Source: Chitinophaga sp.
Lineage (GTDB): Bacteria; Bacteroidota; Bacteroidia; Chitinophagales; Chitinophagaceae
Assembly: GCF_019236475.1 (NCBI RefSeq)
Contig: NZ_JAFAIX010000009.1
Span: forward strand, 434,001-498,000
Length of the DNA: 64,000 nucleotides
Reading direction: 5' to 3'
Part shown: positions 16,413-25,300 of the stretch, piece by piece
Layout: every line of letters begins with the position of its first letter
How positions within the stretch are numbered: the first letter of the stretch is position 1
The notes under the pieces: model-generated
What the model saw: the letters and a program-made list of their open reading frames with translations, nothing else
Databases searched by the model: none
Told to the model about the DNA's origin: nothing
Translations under genes and position numbers: made by a program

Positions 16413-17492
16413 TTATTGCCCATGCTGCGGTTCTCTCTTACCTGCCAACCAGGAATTGAATATCGTATAGGATACAGCCATGATGATGGCGCCTTTGAAA
16501 ATTCCTGTAAATCCCCATGCGGCTAGGCCTCCTACTACGCCCAGAAATAATACTAAAAATGGCAATTTACCACTTTTCGCGATCAATAAAGGTTTTAGAA
16601 TAGCTTCTCCTATTTGTAAGCCGGCTCCATAGATGACCAAAAATAAGGTCATACCTGGATGTCCTTGCGTGGCCATCCAAATTATTACTGGGATCCAAAT
16701 CAAAAGCGGACCTATCTGTATGAGTACTACGAGGAATACCAAGGAGGATAATCCCAATGCAAATGGAACCCCACCAATAACAAACCCGATCCATGATACA
16801 ATGGCTGTAATGAACGCGGTACCCATCACGCCAATGGATACCCCTTTAACCGCCATAATAGTCGCATTTAGTAAATCCTCTCCATCTCTCTTCCCTAATA
16901 AGTGCTGAATGGTAGATTTGACTGGCCTCACTGCATTTTCCCCTCCTACGAGGAAGAATGCAGAAATGATAATGCCAATAACCAATTGAAGCGCCGCCCC
17001 AATAATTTCGATGCCACCACTGATTACCTGCCTGACTACCAGACCTACTTGTCTTTCATGCCCAGTTATGGTGGCATGGGGATTCTCCCGGAGATTCCGC
17101 CAATAAGAATTGATGTCCGGACCTAAATAAGGAATATTAATCAACCAGGATGGTAAAGGAGGAAGCTCATTTTGACGGGTATCGTTCACCCATTCTATAA
17201 TCTCGCGCATGTGCGCGCTAATGGCGCTAATGATATAAGTAACAGGTAAGGCAATTACAGCGACGAGAATAATAGTATATAATACTGCTACTAATTTGCG
17301 TTTGCCTCGCATTTTATCCACCATTTTCTCAAACAAAGGATGGAATGACACGGAGAAAATCAGTGCGAATGTCAGTACTCCGAAAAAGATATGTAAAACC
17401 TTATAGAGCGATATCAACAATCCTAATAACAATAGCAGTACTAGCACCGTTTCGATTAGATTCCTGGGGCCCCTGCGAAAATGCGCATTCAT
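16413..17492 (-). CDS. AI-2E family transporter
   Basis: Polytopic inner-membrane protein of 359 residues of the AI-2E exporter superfamily (formerly UPF0118). The layout is typical: two N-terminal helices with a short basic loop (MVDKMRGKRKLVA), an amphipathic periplasmic section (about 90-170), then the conserved block FVIGGVPFALGLSSLVFLVVLIQIGPLL and the final helices (FLVLFLGVVGGLAAWGFTGIFKG). Members export small molecules or act in Na+/H+ exchange; the substrate here is not indicated by context. The C-terminus is short and hydrophilic. Confidence 0.9.
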   Translation of the reverse strand: MNAHFRRGPRNLIETVLVLLLLLGLLISLYKVLHIFFGVLTFALIFSVSFHPLFEKMVDKMRGKRKLVAVLYTIILVAVIALPVTYIISAISAHMREIIEWVNDTRQNELPPLPSWLINIPYLGPDINSYWRNLRENPHATITGHERQVGLVVRQVISGGIEIIGAALQLVIGIIISAFFLVGGENAVRPVKSTIQHLLGKRDGEDLLNATIMAVKGVSIGVMGTAFITAIVSWIGFVIGGVPFALGLSSLVFLVVLIQIGPLLIWIPVIIWMATQGHPGMTLFLVIYGAGLQIGEAILKPLLIAKSGKLPFLVLFLGVVGGLAAWGFTGIFKGAIIMAVSYTIFNSWLAGKREPQHGQ

Positions 17493-17541
17493 AAGCGGTA
17501 ATTTTCAGTATGAATTTACTACTTATTCCTGATCCCATAAA

Positions 17542-17907
17542 TTACACTGTTCGTAATATCTTCTCCATCTTTTTACCCTTGGCTAGCTCATCTACCAGCT
17601 TATCCAAATACCGCACCTGTTGCGTCAATGGATTTTCAATATCCTCCACCCGATACCCGCAGATCACGCCTGTAATGAGCTTTGCGTTAGGATGTAAGGT
17701 AGCTCGCTGGAAGAACGTTTCGAAGGTCGCTTTTTCCTGGATGAGGACATCCAGTTGCTTCTCGTCGAAGCCTGTCAGCCATTGGATGACTTGGTCTAAC
17801 TCTGCTTTTGTTCTGCCTTTCTTTTCCACCTTTGTAAGGTATAATGGGTAGACAGATCCGAAGATCATCTTTGCAATGCGCTCATGTTGTGTATCCGAGG
17901 TATTCAT
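17542..17907 (-). CDS. DUF2200 family protein
   Basis: Small cytoplasmic protein of 121 residues. It matches the DUF2200 pattern closely: [24 protein letters not shown] near the N-terminus, then [13 protein letters not shown], a [30 protein letters not shown] core and the end [16 protein letters not shown]. Members are widespread and act as stand-alone proteins of unknown biochemical role. The start ATG is 52 nt from the stop of the VOC gene upstream on the same strand. Confidence 0.88.
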   Translation of the reverse strand: MNTSDTQHERIAKMIFGSVYPLYLTKVEKKGRTKAELDQVIQWLTGFDEKQLDVLIQEKATFETFFQRATLHPNAKLITGVICGYRVEDIENPLTQQVRYLDKLVDELAKGKKMEKILRTV

Positions 17908-17958
17908 ACCATGTAAGTTACCAATATTCTGTCGGATTTCTGGAGGCTACTATACAGT

Positions 17959-18366
17959 CTACTGCAATGGCAACGATGTTGTGGGCTGTAACAAGTCCCA
18001 CAAATTGCCATATAAATCCTCAAATACGGCTACCCAACCATATGCTTCTTCTCTGGGCGGCCTTACAAAATGGATATTTCTCTTCAGCATGTTGTTATAT
18101 TCTCGCCAAAAATCATCGGTAAATAAAAAGAGGAAAACCCTGCCTCCCGATTGATTCCCTACGCTTGCGTTTTGTGCTTCATTTGCCGCTTGGGCCAATA
18201 AAAGATAACATTCGCTTGCGCCAGGAGGGGCCACTAAAACCCACCTTTTATCCTCTGTCAATTTTGTATCTTCGATTAGTTGGAAGTTTAATTTCTCTGT
18301 ATAGAATTGAATAGCTTCATCATAATCCTTCACTATTAAAGCTACATGTCCAATTTTTTGTTTCAT
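17959..18366 (-). CDS. VOC-family (glyoxalase/bleomycin-resistance fold) protein
   Basis: Single-module protein of 135 residues with two beta-alpha-beta-beta-beta halves. The first half has GHVALIVKDYDEAIQFYTEKL with the metal-ligand His at position 6; the second half ends in the typical VFEDLYGNLWDLLQP with a Glu/Asp-rich strand. Members bind a divalent metal and act as lyases, dioxygenases or drug-binding proteins. The reaction here is unknown. It is divergent from the DUF2750 gene with 17 bp between the open frames. Confidence 0.9.
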   Translation of the reverse strand: MKQKIGHVALIVKDYDEAIQFYTEKLNFQLIEDTKLTEDKRWVLVAPPGASECYLLLAQAANEAQNASVGNQSGGRVFLFLFTDDFWREYNNMLKRNIHFVRPPREEAYGWVAVFEDLYGNLWDLLQPTTSLPLQ

Positions 18367-18383
18367 ATAATCCGCTAGATTAG

Positions 18384-18815
18384 ATGTTATCGGAACAAAA
18401 GATAAGAAATAATGAACTGTTTACAACTATGAAGAAAATTTCACAGAAAGAAATAGATAGTGTGATGGCACTTCCCCCATTTGATAGGTACCAATACGCG
18501 ATCAAATGGATAGCAGATGGGGAAGCATTGTATATCTTGATGAATGAAGCAGCACTGGCCTTGGAGGAAGTGGACGACCATAAAGTAATTCCCATCTGGA
18601 GCGCCGCGGAATATGCTGCCCTCTCTAAAAATGGAGACTGGGCCGACTTTGAAGTAACCGCAGTTTCCCTGGAAGAATTTGAAGTGGACTACATACCATT
18701 AATTGTTGAAAACAACTACCTGTTGGATGTTTTCTCTGTGGGAGGTAAAGCTGGCTTTGTGGTAACCCTTGGAGAGTTCCTCCGCGATTTGGATGATGAG
18801 TTAAGTAACTACTAA
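18384..18815 (+). CDS. DUF2750 family protein
   Basis: Cytoplasmic protein of 143 residues, or 128 if translation begins at the second ATG (18429, MKKISQKEID), which fits relatives better. The DUF2750 features are visible: a PPFDRYQYAIKWIADGEALYIL opening, acidic middle, and the VDYIPLIVENNYLLDVFSV and EFLRDLDDEL ends. It is a single gene followed by the promoter of the EF-G paralogue. The function of the family is unknown. Confidence 0.85.
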   Translation: MLSEQKIRNNELFTTMKKISQKEIDSVMALPPFDRYQYAIKWIADGEALYILMNEAALALEEVDDHKVIPIWSAAEYAALSKNGDWADFEVTAVSLEEFEVDYIPLIVENNYLLDVFSVGGKAGFVVTLGEFLRDLDDELSNY

Positions 18816-18878
18816 GATTTAAATCAATAACCGCCTTCGCCCATCGCAACACGCGTACTACGTGTCTCCCTATCAAAA

Positions 18879-18910
18879 TTTGTTTTTGATATATTTTATT
18901 TATAAATTTG
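18879..18910 (+). promoter_or_regulatory. Promoter of the EF-G paralogue leader (TTTG / 20 nt / TAAATTTG)
   Basis: -33 TTTG at 18879-18882, a 20-nt spacer and -7 TAAATTTG at 18903-18910 match the Bacteroidota consensus exactly. Transcription should begin near 18916, giving a 5' leader of about 390 nt before the EF-G start codon. Confidence 0.75.
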
Positions 18911-18929
18911 TATTCTCAATTATACTACA

Positions 18930-19019
18930 ATGTATACTAACATCACATATCGTACAGCGCGGAACGCGAAAACTGTCATCAGGGCAGTAATTGCAAGTAC
19001 CTGTATCGTCTTAATTTAA
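18930..19019 (+). CDS. Possible leader peptide ORF (29 aa)
   Basis: Short ORF beginning about 14 nt after the predicted transcription start. The peptide is basic in its first half (YRTARNAKTVIRAV) and hydrophobic at the end (IASTCIVLI). No family is recognised. Its stop codon is within a hairpin, which would let a terminating or stalled ribosome alter folding of the leader. It may equally be a chance ORF. Confidence 0.35.
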   Translation: MYTNITYRTARNAKTVIRAVIASTCIVLI

Positions 19020-19253
19020 GACGGGGAGGCAGCCTTGCACCCTAGATATGACTGATGATTACTTCCCATTCCCTTCAAGCTTATTTTGATTTGATGACCT
19101 TGCCAAGGCATGGAGTATTCCCGCTGTTTCCCCTTATTATTAAATCCAATTATTTAATTCATTTCAATAACAGCATGATGCGCCTGCATATCAAAACTTT
19201 GATCATCGTAATTACCAGGATAGTCCGGTAACAGGAATGCATTTGCTTACAAC

Positions 19254-19291
19254 AAAGGGCCTCCGTTACCAGACGTGAGGCCCTTTTTTTT
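19254..19291 (+). terminator. Intrinsic terminator 15 nt before the EF-G start codon
   Basis: Stem AAAGGGCCTC (19254-19263) pairs with GAGGCCCTTT (19277-19286) and is followed by an unbroken run of eight T (19284-19291). The 13-nt loop can form three more base pairs. It is downstream of a good promoter and upstream of the ATG at 19306, so it must be read through for the gene to be expressed. Confidence 0.85.
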
Positions 19292-19305
19292 ATCAATTTA
19301 ATTAT

Positions 19306-21339
19306 ATGAAACGTTTATCTCAAAATAGGAATATAGGAATCATGGCCCATGTGGATGCCGGTAAAACGACTGTCACAGAAAGAATGCTTTATTATACCGG
19401 TCTTACTCATAGAATGGGAAGCGTAGATGATGGAAATACAGTGATGGACAGCGATCCGCAAGAAGAGAAACGTGGTATTACGATCTCCTCTGCCGCTATC
19501 ACCACTTATTGGAATAATCAACAAATCAATATCATTGATACACCCGGTCACGTGGATTTTACCGCGGAAGTGGAAAGATCGCTTCGTATACTCGATGGTG
19601 GTGTCGTGGTATTTTGTGCCAAATCGGGCGTACAGCCACAGTCTGAAACCGTTTGGCGGCAAGCCGATAAATATGGGGTGCCTAGGATTGTGCTGATCAA
19701 TAAAATGGACAGACAAGGGGCCGACTTCATGCGCGTGCTGAAAGAAATACGAGACGTTCTCCATACAAACGCAGTAGCCGTTCAATTACCTATTGGTGTG
19801 GAAGATAATTTCAAAGGGGTGATAGACCTCGTGAAGATGCAAGCACTAGTATGGCATAGCGATGATGGCAAACAGTTTGATGTGGTGGAGATTCCTACCG
19901 AATTATTACCAGACGCCCTCCAAGCCAGACAACATTTGTTGGAAGAACTATCGTTGCTGGATGAAACGATATTGGAAAAATATACCGTAGATCCACAACA
20001 AATAACCACAGATGATTTGTATCGTGCCATAAGGAAAGCGACTTTAAGTCGTGCTTTAACACCTGTTCTCGCCGCTGCTGCCTATAGGAATAAAGGCGTG
20101 CAACCCTTACTGGATGCGGTGGTTGCGTATCTGCCTGCGCCAGAAGATATCGGTGTGGTACATGTGATGGAACCTGAACAGGAGCTGGCAGTAAGCACTG
20201 AGAGTCCTTTAACAGCATTGGCTTTTAAAATCATGGCAGATGAGTTCTCCGGCAAACTAACACTGGTCAGGGTTTATACTGGTGTGCTACGTACAGGCGA
20301 TACCGTATGGAATAGTCGTACGGGTAGAAAGATGAGAATAAGTCGATTGCTGCGTATCATGTCGGATAAATTTGAACCGATAGAAAGCATTGAGGCCGGC
20401 GATATTGGCGCTGTGGTGGGTATGAAGGATGTGCGTACAGGCGATACCTTGTCAGAAGGCGCAGCACCTTTACTGTTGGAACGAATCAGTTTCCCGGAAC
20501 CGATGATCGGATATGCCATCGAACCGAAATTAACGAAGGATACCAACAAACTAGGAGAGGTCCTAGCCAGATTACTGGACGAAGACCCTACCCTACAAGT
20601 GAGCGTGGATGAGGCTTCCGGACAAACGATCCTCAAAGGCATGGGTGAACTGCACCTGGAAGTAGTGCTGGAGAAAATGGCCACGCATTACCAACTGGAA
20701 GTCAACAAAGGAAAGCCACAGATTGCTTACAAAGAGCTGTTTACCAACACAGTCACTCATAAAGAGGTGTATAAAAAGCAAAATGGAGGTTCGGGCAACT
20801 TTGCGGTGATTGAATTTGAATTAGGTCCTCGTACAGACGGCTTACCTGGATTGGAATTCGTCAATGATATCAGTGGTGGAGCGATTCCTAAGGAATTCAT
20901 CCCTGCTGTCCAGAAGGGCTTCGATGCAGCCATGCAAACAGGCATCCTAGCAGGATATCCTATGCAGTCTATGCGGGTACGCTTGTTCGATGGAAGCATT
21001 CATGATAAGGACTCCCACGCATTGGATTTCGAACATGTGGCGCAAATTGGATTTAGACATGTTGCCCAACAGGCGAAACCAAAATTGCTGGAACCCATCA
21101 TGGACGTGGAAGTGACACTGCCAGAGGAATATACCGGCACGATCACCGGCGACCTGAATAGAAGAAGAGGCGTTATCCGTCATATAGAAATGAAAGGAAA
21201 TACCCAGGTGATTAAGGCAGAAGTGCCGCTGGCAGAATTGTTCGGATACATCACCACCTTAAGAACGCTTTCTTCTGGAAGGGCCGCTGCTTCCATCACG
21301 TTTTCTGGTTACCAGATAGCGCCGGCAAGGGTAATGTAA
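19306..21339 (+). CDS. fusA: Elongation factor G paralogue (EF-G2-like)
   Basis: Ribosomal translocase-type GTPase of 677 residues, a little shorter than canonical EF-G (about 700). G1 AHVDAGKTT, switch [10 protein letters not shown]3 DTPGHVDF with the catalytic His, and G4 NKMD are intact. Domains II to V follow, with the domain IV tip [10 protein letters not shown] and RRRGVI. Two departures from canonical EF-G are seen: the G5 region reads [11 protein letters not shown] where GSAFKNKGVQ is usual, and the C-terminal GRG motif reads GRAAAS. It lies alone, away from rpsL, rpsG or tuf genes, as expected of a paralogue; Bacteroides thetaiotaomicron has an EF-G2 induced by starvation (recalled). 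A ribosome-protection role is less likely but not excluded. Confidence 0.88.
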   Translation: MKRLSQNRNIGIMAHVDAGKTTVTERMLYYTGLTHRMGSVDDGNTVMDSDPQEEKRGITISSAAITTYWNNQQINIIDTPGHVDFTAEVERSLRILDGGVVVFCAKSGVQPQSETVWRQADKYGVPRIVLINKMDRQGADFMRVLKEIRDVLHTNAVAVQLPIGVEDNFKGVIDLVKMQALVWHSDDGKQFDVVEIPTELLPDALQARQHLLEELSLLDETILEKYTVDPQQITTDDLYRAIRKATLSRALTPVLAAAAYRNKGVQPLLDAVVAYLPAPEDIGVVHVMEPEQELAVSTESPLTALAFKIMADEFSGKLTLVRVYTGVLRTGDTVWNSRTGRKMRISRLLRIMSDKFEPIESIEAGDIGAVVGMKDVRTGDTLSEGAAPLLLERISFPEPMIGYAIEPKLTKDTNKLGEVLARLLDEDPTLQVSVDEASGQTILKGMGELHLEVVLEKMATHYQLEVNKGKPQIAYKELFTNTVTHKEVYKKQNGGSGNFAVIEFELGPRTDGLPGLEFVNDISGGAIPKEFIPAVQKGFDAAMQTGILAGYPMQSMRVRLFDGSIHDKDSHALDFEHVAQIGFRHVAQQAKPKLLEPIMDVEVTLPEEYTGTITGDLNRRRGVIRHIEMKGNTQVIKAEVPLAELFGYITTLRTLSSGRAAASITFSGYQIAPARVM

Positions 21340-21373
21340 AACGTGTCCCTTCCCAGCGGGCAGGGACCACGAA

Positions 21374-21416
21374 AAAAACGCTTAATTTCCGTCACAGATG
21401 GAAATTAAGCGTTTTT
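21374..21416 (+). terminator. Terminator of the EF-G paralogue
   Basis: Arms 21374-21390 and 21400-21416 form a perfect 17-bp stem (core CGCTTAATTTCC) with a 9-nt loop. The stem ends in a run of five T. It begins 35 nt after the stop codon. Confidence 0.88.
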
Positions 21417-21522
21417 GCTACAGCTTCGTTTTTTAATGGGTAATGGACCACGAATGTTATGTCTGTGTTAAGGGTAGTTACGAGAATCTTCTCGTGTGAC
21501 TTATTCATATAAATCCTATTAT

Positions 21523-22500
21523 ATGAAAAGAACTCCCTTATTTTTCCCATTGGGATTAGCCCTCGTTGCGATGTCTTTTGCTGGATGCCAAAAAGACGAA
21601 GTGGCTCTTCAACCATTGACATCAACGAAAACCGCTGCCATAGCAGGTAATGTTAACCTGGCCGCGGTAACCCTCAACGGTTGGATGAATCAATTATCAG
21701 ACAACCTTTCTGTATCTGCCCTTTCCATTCCTGGTACACACGATTCCGGCGCTCGTTTTGAGCCCATCGGAGGTACCGCCAAATGCCAGAACCTGACGAT
21801 TGCAGAGCAGTTGAATGCAGGCGTACGATTCCTGGATATCCGGTGTCGCCACATCGACAATGCCTTTGCTATTCATCATGGTTCTATTTATCAAAACATG
21901 AACTTCGATGATGTATTGAATGCAGTGATCGGCTTTCTGAATAGTAATCCCGGTGAAACGGTGATCATGAGTGTAAAAGAAGAGTACGACGCTTCTAATA
22001 CCACTCGTTCTTTCGAAGCTACATTCGATACCTATGTACAGAAAAACCCTTCTAAATGGTATCTCGGGGCAACTATCCCAACCCTTGGCCAAGTAAGAGG
22101 ACAGATTGTATTATTGAGAAGATTTGGAGCTACTGCTACCCCTAAAGGCATTGCAGCTACCAGTTGGGCCGATAATACCACGTTCTCTATCAATAACCCT
22201 GGGGCCAATTTGCGCATACAGGACCAGTACCAGGTGCCAGACAACAATGTGAAATGGACCAATCTGACCAACCTATTTACAGAAGCACAAAATGGCGATC
22301 AAAGCACACTCTATGTGAATTTTGCCAGTGGCTACAAACCATTGATCTTTGGTATTCCCAGCATTACTTCTGTGTCAGACAACATCAATCCAAAACTGGA
22401 TAATTACTTCGGTACGAGTACCCATGCCCGTTATGGGGTGATTCCTATGGATTTTGTTACGGCAGACAGAGCTACAAAAGTCCTGAGTACCAATTTCTAA
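21523..22500 (+). CDS. PI-PLC-like phosphodiesterase lipoprotein
   Basis: Secreted lipoprotein of 325 residues with a phosphatidylinositol-specific phospholipase C X-domain. A lipobox (AMSFAGC, Cys22) marks the lipidation site. The catalytic fold shows SIPGTHDSG (H73, D74), then LDIRCRHIDNAFAIHHG with R107 and H118, matching the general acid/base histidines of bacterial PI-PLC. No calcium-site motif is obvious, as expected for the bacterial type. It probably cleaves glycerophospho-inositol-like or glycan-phosphate bonds outside the cell. The ORF extends nine codons upstream, but the start at 21523 gives the proper signal peptide. Confidence 0.87.
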   Translation: MKRTPLFFPLGLALVAMSFAGCQKDEVALQPLTSTKTAAIAGNVNLAAVTLNGWMNQLSDNLSVSALSIPGTHDSGARFEPIGGTAKCQNLTIAEQLNAGVRFLDIRCRHIDNAFAIHHGSIYQNMNFDDVLNAVIGFLNSNPGETVIMSVKEEYDASNTTRSFEATFDTYVQKNPSKWYLGATIPTLGQVRGQIVLLRRFGATATPKGIAATSWADNTTFSINNPGANLRIQDQYQVPDNNVKWTNLTNLFTEAQNGDQSTLYVNFASGYKPLIFGIPSITSVSDNINPKLDNYFGTSTHARYGVIPMDFVTADRATKVLSTNF

Positions 22501-22541
22501 GCCTTTCTTACCCTTTATGATGCTTAGTGTAGAGATTATAT

Positions 22542-22565
22542 ATCGGGAGACACGTGTCTCCCGAT
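22542..22565. repeat. Perfect 24-bp palindrome with GGGAGACACGTGTCTCCC core
   Basis: The 18-bp core occupies 22545-22562, flanked by ATC and GAT. The symmetry continues with one mismatch out to about 22535-22572. It lies between the PI-PLC gene and the GH27 gene and could serve as a terminator for the first. The same core occurs at 27529-27546 and in imperfect form at 7287-7301 and 18860-18870. Confidence 0.8.
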
Positions 22566-22658
22566 TTATAATCTTTTACTTTATACTACCAAAAGTGACC
22601 AGTGGTTATAAATCCTACGGAACTATTTCTATATTTAGTCCCTTAAATTACAAGAACA

Positions 22659-23885
22659 GTGAAATTACTTAAAACCGCACTGGTAGCCTGCGCAGCATTT
22701 ATTAGTCAATCGGCCGCAGCACAACAACTTACTGCCTGGGACTCTTTGGCACTGACACCACCGATGGGGTGGAACAGTTGGAACTTCTTTGAAGGAAAGG
22801 TCAGTGAAAAAGTAATCATGGACATGGCGGATGCCATGGTAGCCAATGGTATGAAGGCCGCTGGATATCAATACCTGGTGATTGATGATTATTGGGTAGG
22901 AGGGCGCGATAGACAAAATAAGTTATTCCCTGATACGGAGCGTTTCCCGCATGGAATGAAGTATTTGGCGGATTATGTGCATAGTAAAGGATTAAAAATT
23001 GGTATTTATTCAGACGCGGCCACACTCACCTGCGGAGGCGTTACCGGGAGCTATGGTTTTGAAGAACTGGATGCTAAAACCTTTGCCAGTTGGGGAATAG
23101 ATTATTTGAAATATGATTACTGTAATGCGCCAGAAGATGTAGCCACGGCTTTCAGTCGCTATCATAAAATGGGAGACGCTTTAAAGAATAGTGGCCGACC
23201 AATTGTTTATGCCATCTGCGAATGGGGACCACGTAAGCCCTGGTTATGGGCCAAAGCGGCAGGCGGCCACTTGTGGAGAACTACCTGGGATAGTCGGGAT
23301 GTATGGGAATCAAAGAATAAAGACCTTACTGGTATCATGGATATATTCAATCAACAGGAAAGTCTGGCGAATTATGCAGGTCCGGGTGGATGGAATGATC
23401 CTGATCTGTTGATGGTCGGACTCTATGGTAAAGGCTCCTCCTCATCTGTGAACGGCCGATTTAAAGGCTGTACTTTCACGGAATACAGAACCCATTTTGC
23501 CTTGTGGTGCATGCTAGACGCCCCTTTGATGCTCAACTTAGACCTTACAAAAATGGATGCCGCCAATCTGCAATTATTGACCAACAAACACCTGATCGGT
23601 ATCAACCAAGACGAATTAGGCAAACAGGCCACTACTATCCTGCGTAGAGGAGACCTGCAAGTATTGTCAAAACCGCTTAAAAATGGGGCTATTGCCGTTT
23701 GTGTTTTCAATAGATCAGATAAACCTACCACGGTGAAACTAAATCTGAAAAAGGAACTGAATGTATGGCAACCAGTTACTGCTTTTGACGTGTGGAAGGA
23801 AAAAAACTATCCCAAGGCAGCGGTATTGGAAAGTAACCTCGATGGGCATGACTGCGCAGTGTATATCCTGACGAAGGCAGAATAG
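22659..23885 (+). CDS. Secreted GH27 alpha-galactosidase
   Basis: Glycoside hydrolase family 27 enzyme of 408 residues that releases terminal alpha-galactose (or related) residues. A signal peptide covers residues 1-21 (cleavage after SAAAQ). The barrel begins with LTPPMGWNSWN; the nucleophile is D153 in LKYDYC and the acid/base is D211 in TTWDSRD. The sugar-binding DDYW motif and a C-terminal beta domain (about 320-405) are present. Translation starts at GTG; no in-frame ATG fits the signal peptide. It is a single gene; no SusC/SusD pair is adjacent, so it may act with a distant glycan system. Confidence 0.93.
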   Translation: MKLLKTALVACAAFISQSAAAQQLTAWDSLALTPPMGWNSWNFFEGKVSEKVIMDMADAMVANGMKAAGYQYLVIDDYWVGGRDRQNKLFPDTERFPHGMKYLADYVHSKGLKIGIYSDAATLTCGGVTGSYGFEELDAKTFASWGIDYLKYDYCNAPEDVATAFSRYHKMGDALKNSGRPIVYAICEWGPRKPWLWAKAAGGHLWRTTWDSRDVWESKNKDLTGIMDIFNQQESLANYAGPGGWNDPDLLMVGLYGKGSSSSVNGRFKGCTFTEYRTHFALWCMLDAPLMLNLDLTKMDAANLQLLTNKHLIGINQDELGKQATTILRRGDLQVLSKPLKNGAIAVCVFNRSDKPTTVKLNLKKELNVWQPVTAFDVWKEKNYPKAAVLESNLDGHDCAVYILTKAE

Positions 23886-23961
23886 ATAGTTATCAAGTAG
23901 GAGAATACTGGGAAATGATGCCCATTACGATGCTTGTACTAAAAGAATATAATAATTTAAC

Positions 23962-23999
23962 TGCCCCATGCGCATCCCGCCAGTGGAACGCATGGGGCA
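23962..23999. terminator. Bidirectional terminator hairpin
   Basis: TGCCCCATGCG (23962-23972) pairs perfectly with its complement at 23989-23999 around a 16-nt loop, with A/T-rich flanks on both sides. It separates the convergent GH27 and propeller-like genes. Confidence 0.75.
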
Positions 24000-24041
24000 T
24001 AATATTCATCCACATCGAAGGTTGATGTCTAAGTGTACACA

Positions 24042-25136
24042 CTAGCCCAATTGATATACCGCCACTTCTTTCCCGTTTGTTTTCAGCATTAAGCCCGTAC
24101 CAACGTCATAACTGTCAATTTTGATGTTGGTATCATGCAATAATACTTCGCCTGACATAGAAATAACCACTATGCCTAATTCCGGGCCATAAATAATAAA
24201 TGCCTCCAATTTAGGATCATACCTCATTTCAGTTGGCACGATGTTGATATCCTTAACGGCTATACGTTTTTTAAGTTGCACACCGTTATCAGCTACAGCA
24301 AATAATTGTATTTCATAATGGTCTGCTGCATATTCCTGCTTTTCGTCTTCATCCTTATCCAGTTCTTCGGTATAAGGATGGCAGGTAACAGCAATGGTAT
24401 TGTTATCGACCCAACACATCGCACGATCGCTATGATCCATTATTGGCAGGTGTATTTCCCTGATCCTGTTGTTTTGGATGAATTCCTCCACATTGTAGAT
24501 ATTGTAACATCCAAAGGAGCCCCATACCCATCCATTACTTAGAAAGTATTTCCCATCCGGAGATACAGACAATCCGCCATAAAAATAATCATACGGACGA
24601 GGCCATGGGAGCTTATTGCTATCTTCATGTGTTTTGTAGAATTCCAGGTGATTTTCTTCTGCACCTTCCGTAATCAACGATTTTGCAGCCGTTAATATCT
24701 GACGGGTTTGCAGGTTCATTATCTGTACATGATTCCAGGCCTGACTGTAAATGATATGCGGTATGCCCTGCGGATCTTTGAATAAGGCAATTGGGTAGGT
24801 GGTGATATCGGCATGATAATCCTCCCGGTATAATTGTAGCGCATTATAGTGGCCAGGATAGTGAATAAATCCGTGGGTTTTGTAATCATTTACCACTACA
24901 ATTATCTCATCCAGTGTGTATATGCTAGAAGTCTCATTTGGGTTAAATCTACCATTGTTATAGTGCGAATGGCATGGAAATGTAAAGGAAGACAGCCAGC
25001 ACTCATTCTTGTAATCAAACCTGCCACCCGCACCGTTCTTTAAAAGAAATACAAGATCTGTATTATTCGCAATACATGCCGCAGCAATATCCTCATCACT
25101 ATGGATGGTGTTATTATAAACGGAAATTATTTTCAT
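24042..25136 (-). CDS. Predicted beta-propeller cytoplasmic protein, unknown
   Basis: Protein of 364 residues, not assigned to a named family. It has repeated short blocks typical of WD40-like propellers (PRPYDYFYGGLSVSPDGKYFLSNGWVWG, MCWVDNNTIAVTCHPY, MRYDPKLEAFIIYGPELGIVVIS). No signal peptide is present. I chose the ATG at 25136 because a TAnnTTTG promoter element lies at 25157-25164; the frame is open to 25280, but that longer start would lie upstream of the promoter. An acidic loop near residue 260 (ELDKDEDEKQEY) may be flexible. A role in sensing or scaffolding is only a guess. Confidence 0.65.
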   Translation of the reverse strand: MKIISVYNNTIHSDEDIAAACIANNTDLVFLLKNGAGGRFDYKNECWLSSFTFPCHSHYNNGRFNPNETSSIYTLDEIIVVVNDYKTHGFIHYPGHYNALQLYREDYHADITTYPIALFKDPQGIPHIIYSQAWNHVQIMNLQTRQILTAAKSLITEGAEENHLEFYKTHEDSNKLPWPRPYDYFYGGLSVSPDGKYFLSNGWVWGSFGCYNIYNVEEFIQNNRIREIHLPIMDHSDRAMCWVDNNTIAVTCHPYTEELDKDEDEKQEYAADHYEIQLFAVADNGVQLKKRIAVKDINIVPTEMRYDPKLEAFIIYGPELGIVVISMSGEVLLHDTNIKIDSYDVGTGLMLKTNGKEVAVYQLG

Positions 25137-25156
25137 AGGTGTTGACTTATTAATTT

Positions 25157-25164
25157 CAAATATA
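25157..25164 (-). promoter_or_regulatory. -7 element (TATATTTG) of the propeller-like gene
   Basis: An exact TAnnTTTG match on the minus strand, 20 nt before the ATG at 25136. It decides the start of that gene. Confidence 0.55.
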
Positions 25165-25300
25165 ATTACGTTTTTTATTTTTTGTTGGAACAAGTTGGAG
25201 CCCGCTACAGTACTGGATATGATAGGAAACGAACAATTCCGGCATGGTGTATGTTTCTCACTTGAAAATGTATTATTCACGCGCAGTAAATATATTTTTT

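Larger units (their letters stand above)
18911..19305 (+). promoter_or_regulatory. Long structured 5' leader of the EF-G paralogue
   Basis: The untranslated leader carries, in order, a 29-codon ORF (18930-19019) whose stop codon lies inside a 7-bp hairpin (19007-19023), a 200-nt stretch with no gene, a GGTAACAGGA segment (19227-19236) able to pair with TCCGTTACC (19262-19270) inside the next hairpin, and an intrinsic terminator (19254-19291). This is the layout of a transcription attenuator with terminator and possible antiterminator. What it senses is not known; ribosome stalling on the small ORF is one option. Confidence 0.6.
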
